DNA of 64,000 bases from Rhytidiadelphus loreus (taxonomy: Eukaryota > Streptophyta > Bryopsida > Hypnales > Hylocomiaceae). This document shows positions 1 to 12,372 of this stretch, one piece after another. The stretch is from NCBI GenBank assembly GCA_947034895.1, contig OX344764.1, forward strand, positions 21,328,001 through 21,392,000. Direction: 5' to 3'. The first letter of the stretch is position 1. The number at the start of each line of letters is the position of its first letter. The position numbers and the translations under genes were made by a program. Below the pieces are notes generated by a model, which worked only from the letters and a program-made list of their open reading frames with translations, was not told the origin of the DNA and searched no databases.

Positions 1-1
1 T

Positions 2-910
2 CAGAATGTGGGAGACTCGCCCAAGAGGCTGAGGATGACAAGGAGCCTCCTCTCTGGATCGGAGAAGACGCTCTCGATGTCGTTCGAATCGGAATCCAAA
101 TCTCATGGAGGGACGTTCATGCCGTCAGTGTTCTCCGGCCCTTTCATGATGCGCACGGCCGAGGACGCTGCTTCAGCGGCCATTGACTTCTTCAAGGGGG
201 ACGTGGAGGACGGCGCCGTGGACAGCCCTCCAAGTCGAGGACCGGGGAGGACCCCCGTTTGTTCGCCGTCCCCGTTGAAGCGCGCATCCTCAAATCGAGG
301 ATGCTCGTTCTCCCCAACACCGCAAAATGAGGCGGGGACCAGTCGAAAACTCCATCTTCCCGTTCGCGGGGGCAGTCAAGATCCTCCACTGCAGGATACT
401 ATTTTCACGGAGCTCGACCGCCCAAATGTCCCTGTCACAGCCACGAAGACGGCGTCATTCCCGGGGAGGTATACAAGGAGTGACGAAGTGGGTCCTCCAA
501 GGCCGGCTCGTTTGCCTCGCCTCGAGGGTAATCGGCCAAGCCCATCACTATCTGGAGGAGCTAGGCGGTCGCCCTCAACCGACTCCATTTTTCGTCAACG
601 GATTATACGAGACCAAAGGCGATCTCTGGACTCCAAATCAACTGGATCTAGACTCCCATACATAAGCAATGTGAAGTCAATGCTCCCAAGGCCGCGTCCT
701 CATGGGTCAAAATCTTTGTCCACTTCAAAGGTTCCAGGAAGCACCCTCAAGTTGAAGCAGAAGGAGAGTGACTCTCAAAGTGTGGGCTTCTGCGGAGCGG
801 TGGATGGTGGAAGCGGGCCCCATTATCACTCTCGGCGCGATGATATATTTAGAGGGTTAGCGAAGCTGAAAGCGTTAGAGGCAGCTAAGAGCAATTGTAC
901 AGGCAAATAG
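2..910 (+). CDS. 3' part of a basic Ser/Pro/Arg-rich protein, possibly QWRF/AUGMIN8-like
   Basis: The frame is already open at the window edge (the first in-frame codons read Q-N-V), so the gene starts to the left. About 302 codons are visible up to the TAG at 908-910. The product is low complexity, basic and rich in Ser, Pro and Arg, with the motifs SEKTLSMSFESES, FPGRYTRSDEV and RDQRRSLDSKS. QWRF-domain proteins (AUGMIN subunit 8, ENDOSPERM DEFECTIVE 1), which bind microtubules, have similar N-terminal text: a TLSVSFQ-like motif, a WPGR-like motif and RSLD. The C-terminal QWRF domain itself is absent here, so it may lie on another exon or the protein may be a different basic disordered one. 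GC content is far above the flanking DNA, which supports real coding. An AATAAA at 985-990 could be the poly(A) signal. Coding is fairly sure; the family name is a guess. Confidence 0.55.
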   Translation, partial: QNVGDSPKRLRMTRSLLSGSEKTLSMSFESESKSHGGTFMPSVFSGPFMMRTAEDAASAAIDFFKGDVEDGAVDSPPSRGPGRTPVCSPSPLKRASSNRGCSFSPTPQNEAGTSRKLHLPVRGGSQDPPLQDTIFTELDRPNVPVTATKTASFPGRYTRSDEVGPPRPARLPRLEGNRPSPSLSGGARRSPSTDSIFRQRIIRDQRRSLDSKSTGSRLPYISNVKSMLPRPRPHGSKSLSTSKVPGSTLKLKQKESDSQSVGFCGAVDGGSGPHYHSRRDDIFRGLAKLKALEAAKSNCTGK

Positions 911-1560
911 CGATTCCTTGGGATGCGATAATATTTTTGGTAGCTACAAGCTTCAAAGCGTCCCTTACTATAAATAGCATGGTAAATAAAAAATACAGAA
1001 AGAAGACGGACGATAGTTGAGTGGTTGCATGAACAGTAAGCATCTAATTTTGTAGGTCATTCAGATTTATGACATTGTTAGATTTACTTTGTCCATTAGA
1101 TAAAATTACTTTTTGAGACATTTAACAGTAGTGAATGTATATTCACCCGCATTTCCATTTGCTTCTCAATTCTTGACACTAAACATTTGAAAGTTTTACA
1201 TCATGTCCATCCTTTTAATTCCACATTGTTTTTATTTGGGAAGGGGACAAGTATGTTAAGGAATTACACTACAACTTTTTGCTCTCACATGAGAGGTTCG
1301 TTACACAATAGATAAGAACCCACTACCACGGCATTACATTTTGGAACCTCACGACCATCACCCACCCTATTGTAAAAGTAGGTTCAATATCTTCTATTTT
1401 CCTTTGAGTTTGACAAGTATTACTTCATTAAAGCTTCACAACCTTATTTTCACAGTCTCAAAATTGCCAAATTGTCTCAAATTAACGAATAAGGCCTTAT
1501 TTGGACTTAATCAATTCCATTGTGAAGGTCATAGTCAAAAGTGAGTAAATTGTGTGACTA

Positions 1561-1680
1561 TATTTTGACTACAATTTACTCTAAGGTGACTACATAATGA
1601 CTTCCGTGTCACTACTCTACTATTTTGATTGCGATTTACTCTAACACGACTACGTAATGACTTCCACATCATTACTCTAC
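1561..1680. repeat. Tandem duplication, 2 x 60 bp
   Basis: Two adjacent 60-base units (1561-1620 and 1621-1680) differ at 11 positions, ten of them transitions. Several differences are CG in one copy and TG or CA in the other. Confidence 0.9.
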
Positions 1681-1830
1681 TATTGCATCAATATTTTACA
1701 AATCCCACATGGTTTGTCTTGTCTCCTACCACCCCACTTGTATAAAAGGCTTGTTATTTGAACTCTTTGTATTCACACACTAAATGATTTGAAAATCCAT
1801 TTGACACATATGCAAAATAGTGTATTGTGT

Positions 1831-1908
1831 ATCATGTATTTATATATGATGTATGAATCATGTATTTGTACATGGTGTATAAATCATGTATCTGTATATG
1901 GTGTATAG
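1831..1908. repeat. 26-bp minisatellite, three units
   Basis: Units beginning ATCATGTAT start at 1831, 1857 and 1883. AT-rich, no coding signal. Confidence 0.85.
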
Positions 1909-1959
1909 TGTTTGATATATGGTGTACTCATTTTGCACATTTCACCACAACTTGAAAAT

Positions 1960-2190
1960 AATATTCACATTCCCTAGATTTTAGAATATAATCCTAGATT
2001 TTAGAAAATAATATTCACATTTGCTAGATTTTAGAATACAATCCTAGATTTTAGAAGAAAAATATTCACGTTTCCTAGATTTTAGAATATAATCCTAGAT
2101 TTCAAAAAATAATATTCACACTTGCTAGATTTTAGAATACAATCCTAGATTTCAGAAGAAAAATATTCACATTTCCTAGATTTCAAAATA
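1960..2190. repeat. 50-bp minisatellite, about 4.5 units
   Basis: Each unit holds TATTCAC, then CTAGATTTTAGAAT and a second CCTAGATTT. The spacing is 50-51 bases. Alternate units share the variants GCTAG or CCTAG, so there is a hint of a two-unit higher-order repeat. Confidence 0.9.
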
Positions 2191-2754
2191 ACTTGCTGCA
2201 ACTTATTCACGTTTCTTTTAATACTAACTTGGTACTTTTAATATTTTGTGTTTGTCTTGTGATGTGTGCAGAACACTAACACTGCACTTTGGGCAGTCTT
2301 AGAAGGGTTCAATTCCCTTGTTAGTGACAATGCTAGTTGTAGTTTTCAGAATTCCAATTTCCTTTGAAAAAGGATGTAAATTTTTTTTTAATGAAATATA
2401 AACGTGTGACTATTTCCAAAGACCACTTTTCTTGACCTTCACTGAAAATCGCATTTTTTTTACTTATTGTTCTTCAACTTAGCAATGCAAGCACGAGTAG
2501 TGATGAAAAATAATTCTCTGTTGCACACAACATTTGTCAACAATTCACAACTTCTACTCTACCAACAAAAAAGAATATACAACTTGCCAGCAGCTTTTTC
2601 CAAATGTATGTGCATGTTTCCACCAATGGGATTAACTGTTGCGGACATAGCCTTGTAGTAGGCACGGTTATAGCCTTCGAGCTAAACTGTATAAATACGT
2701 TATGGGATTGTTGCTTGTCACTTCCCCTCCAGGGAAGATGACCCTTGCCCGCTC

Positions 2755-3110
2755 TTTTTCGTTCTTATTTTCTTTCTACCTTCACTTTTCAATCTCCTTC
2801 GATACTTCTTTACCCTTCCTTTTTCTTTCTCCTTTGACACTTCTTTAGCCTTCCTTTTTTTTCTCCTTCAATAGTTCTTTCTCCTTTGACACTTCTCTAG
2901 CCTTCTTTTTTCTTTCTCCTTCGACACTTCTTTAACCTTCCTTATTCTTTCTCCTTCGATAGTTCTTTAGCCTTCTTTTTTCTTTCTCCTTCGACACTTC
3001 TTTCTCCTTCCTTTTTTCTTTCTCCATTGCTTTTGGGATCTCTCCCACTTTTTGGTTCTAACTTTCCTACTTCTTTTTCTTTTTCTTTTCTTCCTCCTTC
3101 ACTTTATCTT
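2755..3110. repeat. Pyrimidine-rich degenerate tandem repeat
   Basis: The plus strand is almost all C and T. It is built from variants of CTTTCTCCTTCGACACTTC followed by TTTAGCCTTCC, with a spacing of roughly 35-60 bases. Confidence 0.85.
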
Positions 3111-3792
3111 TAAATATCATTTTTGAGAGTGAAGGGTTGGTTATGCCGAAAATATAAACAAATGTTCTAATTTGTTGTATTAGTGAGACTAGATGATATT
3201 AGTAGGGCGAGGAAATAACAACACCTAAAAATTTAGTGTAGACTCAAGACTTTATTTTTTTATAGAAAATGATAATATTTTAACATTTGTTTGGAATAGT
3301 GTGACTTTGAATTAGGACAAATGAGTGTAGCTAAACTATAAGGGTATCTTTCATTATAGCTTTGGCTTACTTTTTGAATAGTATAGCTACTCAAACTTTT
3401 GTAGGGTTGCTTTGTCAATGCAAATTGTCCTCCCTTTTAGTCTAGAGCGAGCAAAATTTGTGCATGAGTTTAAGGCCACAGAATTGAAGCGAAAGTTTGA
3501 ACCAATTTCACATTTATAGTTATCAATTCCCCTTGGTTATATGTAAAATAAGGTAATAGGCTTGGAACATTGATGGCTCCTCTTCTCCATACTAGAATTC
3601 CAACTATGTTGCTAGTTGAAAATTTCCTATCAAACGTATCTACAATCTAACCTCCATAAAGCTTCTCAAATATATCAATTTAGATTATTATGTCTTGCCC
3701 TTGAGAGGCAAATGAATCAATGTTGGAAAATTTGTAAGAAATATTTGACAAGCATTAAATTTGCTATTAAATGCCCAAGTTGAAGCCTTTAG

Positions 3793-4668
3793 TTAACTCC
3801 TAAATTCACAAAGTCCCCTCAAGGGACAATTGGAAATTCAAATAGGCTTATATGATCTCAAATTTTGGTACGATTTTTTGAATTTTTTGAATTTTCATTT
3901 CAATTAGTGCTTTGCAGTACAAGTTATGCAACCAAATCTAGAAATAGTTGAATCTAGGTAGTATAAAAAAATAAAAAAATTTGAAATTAATTAAAAAAAA
4001 TCTTGTAGACTATGTTTTTCTATTTGGAAATATTTTATTCATTCCATTTGGATAAGTGACGGAATGTTATAGAGCATTTTGTTTTGCAAGCATTTACAAC
4101 ATTTTTGTGAAAAAATAACATATTAGATTTGTTTCTAAATTCAATTTTTACAATTTTCAAGAAAGGAAGTTCCATGAGGCTTAGTTTTCTTATTATAATA
4201 ATCTCACTATTGGATTTTTGTATTTTAATTCCATCTTAGAACTTTTAATGATATAGTTTTTCTTTCCATCTTTAATCTACTTCTACTTAACAATTTTTTT
4301 AGCACAAATATATAAAATAAAAGAATAAAAACATGCAAGACTTTCTCAACTTAATTCTTTGGTATAAAAAAATTAATCAAAATCAATAGTGCAGAAAACT
4401 GAAATTAAGAATATCAAAAGTCTTATATTCTAATGTAGCGATGTCTCCTCCAAAGAATGTCCTTCAATTCAAATGCATATTTTTTTCAATTTTGGAAGTC
4501 AAACTTCACAAAAAATTTACCACATGTTCTCGTACAAGTTTAGTTTAAGACCCTACTATCCAATATTCAAAATTTTCATTTATTTGTATTCTAAGCTCAA
4601 TGCAATAAAAATGGCAATTTTGAGTGGATTTTGACCAAAAAAAAAGGCCTTGGGACTTTAGGGATTAA
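3793..4668 (-). mobile_element. TTAA-flanked non-autonomous element (piggyBac-like), copy 1
   Basis: TTAA stands at both ends (3793-3796 and 4665-4668). The right end reads GGGACTTTAGGGA-TTAA and the left end TTAA-CTCCTAAA followed shortly by AAAGTCCCC. Internal text such as ATTCATTCCATTTGGAT and TTTTGCAAGCAT is shared with the element at 22097-22684. No ORF is present. The left end is the more degenerate one. Assignment to piggyBac rests only on the TTAA and the CCC-starting ends. Confidence 0.6.
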
Positions 4669-4772
4669 CAATGTATTGTTGCAATGTCACATTTTTGAGG
4701 TTCACTCCTTCATGTGGTAAGGTGGTTTGAAATTGAATGCTACATTTTTTTACCTTTACTTACCTCAAACAC

Positions 4773-4928
4773 CACTAGTATAAATGAGGTATTTGAGCAC
4801 CAAAGAATAGTGTCATGTCATGGTGCCAAAAATCCATATAAGCACCAAGTAAGTGCATATGTGAGTCTTTAGCACCGTCCACATTCTAACACTATTCCTT
4901 GGTGCTCAAAAAACTCTTTCTACTAGTG
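4773..4928. mobile_element. Short CACTA-type MITE
   Basis: The left end reads CACTAGTATAAATGAGG and the right end, reversed, CACTAGTAGAAAGAG. The inverted arms continue through TTTGAGCACCAA and GAATAGTG, about 39 bases per arm. CACTAG ends are typical of En/Spm (CACTA) elements. The flanking triplets (CAC and CAT) are nearly, but not exactly, a target duplication. Confidence 0.8.
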
Positions 4929-5284
4929 CATGTAGCATTATACAAATGAAAACACGATTCTTTATCAATGCACACTATGACTTGGCCTTTAGCCATAATA
5001 AAACAATAGAAAACATGAATTCAACTCTTACTAAATTTTCAAGAAAAAAAACAATGCTCAAAGGAAAAGAGATTTGAAAATAAAAATAAAAAACTCATAT
5101 TAAGAATATTGCACAAATATGACTCCACAAGTAACTCCAATAATGCTACAAGAAACATACATTGTATAACAAAGTACAAAGACAAGCTTAGTTACAAAAG
5201 TCCAAACACTTTTGTAGACAAGATTGATATTTTTCCAATCTTGCCTTTAATGTATACTAATAGCATATCTTGAAATTTCATCAA

Positions 5285-5473
5285 AATCTCTTTTGACATC
5301 AAAAAAGAGGGGGGGGGAGGTAGGGGGGTAGTTTGGAGCTTAATTGCCCTTTTAGTTGTTGAAAATGAAAATACTGTCGCCGAGGATTTCTCCTTTGGTT
5401 CTATGTATGGTTTCCCCTTATCAATGGAAATTGTCCATGTGTTTCAAGCAAAAAAAAAATCTCTTTGGACATC
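5285..5473 (+). mobile_element. Short poly(A) retroposon with 16-bp TSD
   Basis: A 157-base insert (5301-5457) ends in a run of A. It is flanked by AATCTCTTTTGACATC (5285-5300) and AATCTCTTTGGACATC (5458-5473), a target duplication with one mismatch. Just before the poly(A) is a small hairpin, ATGGA-aattg-TCCAT, preceded by GGTTTCCCC, as in the copy at 42397-42568. The 5' part is G-rich. This layout indicates LINE-mobilised retroposition. Confidence 0.75.
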
Positions 5474-5798
5474 CTAAGAGACACTAAGATGTTTTTTGAG
5501 TACTAGGGTGCAATGATAAGTCACATACATAATTTTGAAGTAAACACATTAGTTTATATATATATGTATTGCAAATTTGAGAACACCTCCAGTATAATGA
5601 AAGTTGTATGTTTATGAGAGTTAATTGTTTTACGCAAGAAGTGTAATCGCAATAACTACATAGAAAATATTTAGAAAGTAATAAGCTTCATTTCTATAAA
5701 ATTTCATTGAAAAAATCAATTAATTAACTATTTATATAATAAATTTTAATTTTATCTAAATAAGACCATACAAATCAATAAGGTGAGAAAATTGAGCA

Positions 5799-5937
5799 AA
5801 ATAATATTCAACCTTTTTTTTGGAAACGAATGGAATAGAATTTCATTGCAAAGGGATTAAAATACTAACCTGCCAGCCACAAGTAGCATGGCGGGGACAA
5901 CCTACCCAACAACACACCCCACTAAATAATATTCAAC
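5799..5937 (-). mobile_element. Short poly(A) retroposon with 14-bp TSD
   Basis: A minus-strand insert of about 111 bases (5813-5923), seen on the plus strand with poly(T) first. It is flanked by exact 14-base repeats AAATAATATTCAAC (5799-5812 and 5924-5937). On its own strand it carries GTCCCCGCCATGC, a TGGCTGGC block and the terminal hairpin text AATGAAATTCTATTCCATT before the A tail. The same order is found at 42409-42556. Confidence 0.85.
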
Positions 5938-8127
5938 TTTGAAACTAAAGGCAAAGATCAAACCATTCAAGCCTTCAAGATTAGATGGTATTGTTGTCCA
6001 TCAATGTCTCATAACGTGAATTGGATTGACTTTGTCTTGAAATTAGCCCACTCAACCTCCTCTATATTATTTTAAAAAGAGAGGTCATTTTTCATTGATT
6101 GTAAAAGTCTAGAAAATTGCAATAGCTTGAATTTTTGAACATTCTTTCATTTTTGAATGCATCTAAAATTTAGAATGTTTGAATTCCAACCTTAATTTTT
6201 TTTTTTAAATTCAAAATAGAATTTAGAACTTTTAATCAACTTTTGTGAATTGACTTTAACACTTTTTGTTTGATGCACTATTTTTATAATGGCATATTTA
6301 ATTTTATTGCAAATGTGGATGTGTAAGTTAAAAGTTATTTTGAGTTTGGAATAATTTCCTATAAATTTTTAACTATGTGCCATTTTCATGTATATATTGT
6401 GTATAATCTCCACAAACTCAAGAACAAGATCCTATGGGTAAATTTTCAATTTATTCATTTAAAAACATTAAAAAGTTTTCAACCCCAAAGAAATAATTTT
6501 TGAAACTTTAAAGATTAAAGTACAAAGAACTTTAAAGAAGAAAAGATACATAATTGTGCTAAGTTCAAGTATTGCCTAGGAAACAAGTGGGGAAACAAAG
6601 ATACATCGAGACAAAACTTTATGTTCTAAATTGAGAAATTTATTTTATTGGAGGATTGTAATTGAAGAAAATTTTGATTTGAAATAAATTGATGAAAAAA
6701 AATCTGAGTTTAAAAGAAGAAAAAATTGTGTTTTATAATATGAAATCCAAGAGTTTTGTAGATAAACTTGAATAACATTATTCAATAGTATAATTGTGGT
6801 TTAATATTAATTTTGTATAAAAAATAATAGTTTAAATTTCTTCATATTTTACGAGATATTTTATTATCAAGAAACCATGATTTTAGCCCTTGTTAGTCAT
6901 CTTTTGATTCTTTGTAATTGTATTCACTTGTTAATGTCAATTTCTTCTTCACTTTCAACTTCTTTGTTGAATTTTTATCATTTGACAACAATAAAATATA
7001 TATGTTTTTCAAACAATGTTTAAAAAAACTCCCAAACTATTGAATATTATTACAAATAGGAAAATTTCTATTGAAACCCTCAAAAAATCATTTAGAACTT
7101 AACATTTTCTCCCAAAACAAAGCAACCTCCATTACTATACTTTGGTGTTTGTACAAAGGGTGGAAAAAAAAGGTGAGAGAGGAAACAAACTTCTTATAAT
7201 ACTAGCACTTGTAAATAAAACTACTGAGGCTCCATTCTCCTTTATCAATACAAGTAGGATGATTTGCTCTTATATATAACTTTGGATTCCAAATATTAAA
7301 TCAGACTTTATCAAAGAAGAATACCCCCTCCTCAAGACAATAATATTTGAGTTTTCATCCACCAAGTAACCCCTTGATACCTAAAGTTCTACGGGTGTTT
7401 TTTGCCAAATGCCCTCTAAAATTGTCATCTCTAGTTGCTTAGACCTCAATTGGAAAAAACATTCAAACTTTCAACCATTCAATTTCAAAGTCCACTAAGT
7501 CTATGTCTATATATAGTAAAAAATTCAAAATTTTTAACAATATGCATTAGAAGATTATAGCATTTGAAAATAGTTGGTAAGTTTTGGAGGGGCTTGCTTG
7601 AGAAGATCAATCTATTTTGACTAGTATTTGTGTAGGCAAATAGTTGTGAGTTAGTTAGATCATAAAATTCATCAAGTTACTTCTATGTATGGCAATTTTT
7701 AAAGTAACATAATATTGAAGCATACGTTTAAAATTTTGGGCAGGTGTTCGTGTCTAGCTTTTTAGCAATACACTAGCATTTCTTATTTGTTTTGTAATTG
7801 TGGTTTTGTTAAGAAATTCATAATCCCAATGGTGATATCAAACCCACATATGTACTTTATATATTGAAAAATAAATTAAAATATAAAAATCTCACAAAGT
7901 TACAATTGTTTATATTATAAAAGTTGAAATATAGTTGTTGCCATAGAAAGCAATTGAAATTGAGAGAATAAGACTAGGATCCATCCATCCCAAGACCTCT
8001 CCCAAAAATCTAATTGAATTTCTTTTCAAGACCTTGTCCAAGCTTATAATTCCTCTCAACCTAATGGCTAGTTGCTTGCCTACTTGAACTTGTAGTTGTA
8101 GGGGCTTTTTCCCCTCCATGTATGTGG
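5938..8127. other. AT-rich intergenic stretch
   Basis: No gene, RNA or clear mobile-element end is seen. The only ORF of note (69 codons, minus, 7910-8119) has no recognisable motif. Confidence 0.6.
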
Positions 8128-8838
8128 CACTAGTAGAAAAATGGCTAGTGGATGACTATATTTATGATTGCATGTTTTATCATGTGGTGGTGAACCAATA
8201 ATAAAACGACTCGTACTAGAAATGATTATTATTCCCATCATATATTAGTCATAAACTAGTAGGCCCTCAAATTATAAAATCAACATTGTTGTGCCATGTA
8301 GGAAAGAACTTGGTGGTGACATTGCTAAATATACAGACCCAATCAACAGAAGGTGTCACATCAACATCTACCTATGCAAAGTCGGTTGATGAAGTTCCAT
8401 GTCATCTTTAGGATGAAAAAAATCCAATTGTCCTATTAAATGACTACATTAATCAACATGACGTTACCACAATGACATAAAGTTTTTCAACTTTGCATCG
8501 ATTATTTGTGTCCTTTGTAACTAATTGAATTTATCAAAGTTGACTATAATTTATCCCACAAATAAAATCTGTTTTTTTCCACTTTATAATTTCAAAGTTG
8601 ATTTAGGTGCAATTGCATTTTAGTCATATATTAAACCTTTTCCTAGTCACATACAAAAGCATTGCAATATCTATGCCTGCAATATGCCTAATATTGTACA
8701 ATACTTGACTCCACAATTGCAAATTACTTGTTTATACAACTCCAACAACACATTTATTTATGGGCAAATAGCTACATAGTAGTCCTACACCATCTATAAT
8801 AAAAGTTCATGGTAACCATTTCCATTTTCATGCTAGTG
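8128..8838. mobile_element. Possible CACTA-like non-autonomous element
   Basis: The left end is CACTAGTAGAAAAATGG. The right end, reversed, is CACTAGCATGAAAATGG. The arms match over about 17 bases with three mismatches. No target duplication is apparent and there is no ORF. The pairing of the two ends is tentative. Confidence 0.4.
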
Positions 8839-9652
8839 AAAAACACCAAATTTTGCCAACACGGTTTTGTCTCCATGTTCAAAGTAGAATTTTAGACCTC
8901 ATTTTGGCATAGTAAAATAACATATTTAAAATTAATTTAAACCAAGAAAAGTTGAGAAATAAATCTAACTAACATCTTCAAAAATTCTTTTGTAATTATG
9001 AGGCTTTGAAAAAAAGTTATGGACAATTCAAAAGGGATGTTTGAAAATGTCAAAAATAATGTTCCTTCCAACTCTTCTCTGAAATATATCCATAACTTTT
9101 GATAGGAATCTCAAAATATCAAAAGTATTTTTGGAGACAAAATCTATATTGATTTCCCACATTAACATAATTCAAAGTGTTTTGAAAAAAATTACTCTAC
9201 ACTGCCTAAATGAGGTCTAAAATTCTACTTTAAACACAATTCTTGCTTTTGACTTAACTATGAGCAGTTAAGCCCCTACTAATCCTAACCATTTACATAT
9301 CCCTCAAGGATTGTTTTACCTCCTACCATCCAATTTGTATAAAGAGCTTGTCTTTCTCATCTTCTCACACATCTTAATAAGTTGTTCTTGAGGCTAGATT
9401 CTGTCAAACATCTCAACGTCCTTGCATTGTAAGTGGAGTGGGAAAAAAAAAGCATTACTTGCAACAAGTAGTGGAGAAAAACATTCATTTTTGCAACATT
9501 GCTTAGAAAAATGATAAAGCAGAATTTAACTATTTTGTAAGATCAAATTTTCAATAAATATTTTTTTATCGTTGACGTGGAAATCTGAAATTTTATTAAT
9601 TATTCAACAATTTTTGCCGAATCCAATAAGGTACTACAGCATCTAAGTATGG

Positions 9653-9995
9653 TACACTAAAAAGGATATTTAGTGTTGGCAACACTATTTGCGAACCATG
9701 ACACTAAATATCATTTACCCTACTAAAGTAAGTAACACTAAATGTAATTTCTAACACTAAAAGTACTCTATGGTAAATCTGAAATTTGTACTCTATGGCA
9801 AATCTGAAATCTGAAATCTATACTCTATGACAAATCTGAAATCTGAAATCTGAAATCTGAAATCTGGTAAATCTAAATCTACGCATTGAAGTTTAGCACT
9901 ATACTAATTGTCCTAAAATTGACATTTAGTGTAGGGTCAAGTAAGGTGGTAATTACACTAAATGTAATCCAACACTAAATATCCTTTTTAGTGTA
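9653..9995. mobile_element. MITE with 27-bp perfect TIRs and CACTAAA subterminal repeats
   Basis: Perfect inverted arms lie at 9653-9679 and 9969-9995 (TACACTAAAAAGG, then ATATTTAGTGTTGG). CACTAAAT or its complement recurs inside. A short microsatellite of AATCTGA units lies within (about 9833-9868). The core could be CACTA...TAGTG flanked by TA, so the superfamily is uncertain (CACTA-like or Tc1/mariner-like). Confidence 0.85.
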
Positions 9996-11146
9996 GTGTG
10001 CTCTAAAACGAACCTTCTTCTTCAAACCGTCCCTCTAGGTGGCTCAAAAATGGACTACATGATGGACTATTTATCCGCCTTTTTCATGTATTTCTTTGAG
10101 CGGAAATATTTTTTGCTCATTTTTCAGACAAAGAAAAATAGATGAATAATCCAACACAAGTGGTTTCATATTTTTTGAAGCATTATTGAATTACTTATGA
10201 ATTTTCAAGGAGTTGTGTTGTAGGTCCCTATTTATGTCCCTAGGTCTTCCATAAATTGTTTACTTGCAACTTCTAAGTAAAAATGGGAAAGCAAAGAGAA
10301 TGATTGGCTCTTACAATTAATGATGCTTTTTTCCTTGATTCATTCAATGAATGTAGAGGTCAATTTAAGAACCACCTCTTGTCCATTTCATAGCCATTTA
10401 TAGGGTTGGTTCTTAATGCCTGCTCCATTTTAGAGCCTCCTATTGTCAAAGAAGAGGAGTTGGTTCATTCTTCTCCAATGGATGGTTCATACTTCTTTAA
10501 AGATTGGTTTAAGAGCCATTGTAGGTCCATTTCTAATTAAGTGGATAGGTGTTCATTAATTTTTTTCAAAATGAGAATCGGTGGCCCAACTACCTTCCTA
10601 CATATGCTAAAAAAAATCTGAAATAATAATTAACTCAAACTTCCATTCAAGTTTTAGTAAAGGTCACATTTAGGAACCTTATCCACTTAAGCAGTCAAAG
10701 TCTTTTTTAACATGGAATGCCTAAAAACTCAATTCTCACAATGAATTCTTATTGAAAAATTGGAAGTTTATAATGAAGTCACTAACTACTTCATTATTGT
10801 CATGTAAGACATGCATTGAAGTCAAAATCTTGAAAAAATTGAAAAAACCATAATGGGGTCATTTGATAGGAGACCACTATAGGTCATTTGACTTTTTGCA
10901 TGCTTCAATGCTTGTTTTTGGTAAAGCCATATCTTTTTTCAGACCATTTAAGAGTGGGTTTTGCAAGAGCTAGAAGTCACAAATATGTCCCTATAGCATA
11001 ATTCTTTGAAAACTCTGAACTAATTCATAAAAGCTCCAAAAAATATGAAACCGCTTGGATTAGATCCGCATCAATTCCTCTTTGAGTGAAAAATAAGGAA
11101 AAATATTTTCACACATCTGAAATCCATCAAAAAGGCCCAACAACCC

Positions 11147-12077
11147 TTAACCCTTAAAGGACCGTCACTATACTTTGACCAAAAACGCTCTAAAACTGCC
11201 ATTTCTAGTACAAGTACCAAATTTTGAGAAAAACTTTTTTTGACATATCTAACCGTAGGATCTTGTATTATATAGTATCAAAAACATGTGGTAAAAATTT
11301 CAAACATTTCCACCAGGTGGATTGCAAGATATAAGCATTCAAATTAACTCAAATCATTTTTTTTACCCTACGAAAAGCAGGGCAGCTGCACTTCACAAGC
11401 TCACATTTCTATGAAAAAATGACCTAAATGGTGGTGCTTCTTTGGATTTGTTTTCCTAGACAAGTTGGCCACATGATTGAAAAATTGAAGATCATTTGGA
11501 ATAGTACAACATATAGGAAAAAAATAGTAAGTAGGTAGTAGTAGAGAATGATTAAAAATACTAAATTATTTACAATTTAAATATGGAATTGAAAATTTCC
11601 AATCCCAATGGTCTAAATGTTGTAATAATGTATCTACATCCTACGATTTTATTTTTGTCCAAAAATATTGAAAATTGGGTATGATAAAGGATTTCAAAGT
11701 TTATTTTGGAGTAGGAAATCCAAAACTACCTGCAAACAAAAAATCCTCATAACTTTTGACTCATTGATCAAAATGGAATGATTCAAAGCTTTTTGTGTAT
11801 ATAATACTTTAGAAAATCAATTCCAAATTATTGTTTCTGAAAAAAGTGATTTTTTCTGATCTGCCCAAACTGCCCGGTTGGAAAAAAAAGTAACATATTA
11901 GGCTATAACTTTTGACTCGTATTTCCAAATGTCATGAAATTTGGTGCATATGAAAGATCTTCCTTGCCCCCACATTCTATTAAAATTTCAGCCCCAAATA
12001 TGAAAATCTCCACTCGTAGGTACCTGCCCAAAATATCTATACAGCCAAAAAACACAGTCCGGTCCTTTAGGGGTTAA
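11147..12077. mobile_element. TTAA-flanked non-autonomous element (piggyBac-like), copy 2
   Basis: The left end is TTAA-CCCTTAAAGGACCG and the right end CGGTCCTTTAGGGG-TTAA. There is 923 bp between the TTAA sites. The interior holds CTAACCGTAGGATCTTGT, found reversed in the copy at 22097-22684. No ORF. Confidence 0.8.
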
Positions 12078-12300
12078 AGTGTCGCTTTTAGAGCCACCTA
12101 CCTTAATACCTACATTGACACAAAATTGCATCACTATCTGCTAATTGAATCTGAAGATCTATTTGCACATATGGAGATGTACAACCATTAGATGGAATTT
12201 AGTTGGTCTATAGGGCTATGAATTCTCCTAAGTTCTCAAATTGTGGGAACTCAGCTATAATAGCAGATTGACGTGGAAGAACAACTACCATGTTAGATAA

Positions 12301-12372
12301 TTATATATATAATTTTTTTTTTAAATTTTTTTTAAATTTTTTTTTATTAATTTTTTTAAATTAAAAAATAAA
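12301..12372. repeat. T/A low-complexity tract
   Basis: Long T runs broken by AAA and then A runs; the segment can fold back on itself. Nothing else is seen. Confidence 0.8.

Noticed and set aside
1341..1544. 67-codon ORF
   Set aside because: AT-rich, no motif, no flanking signals.
1960..2190. CRISPR-like spacing of the 50-bp repeat
   Set aside because: Units are adjacent degenerate tandem copies with no unique spacers, in a eukaryotic genome.
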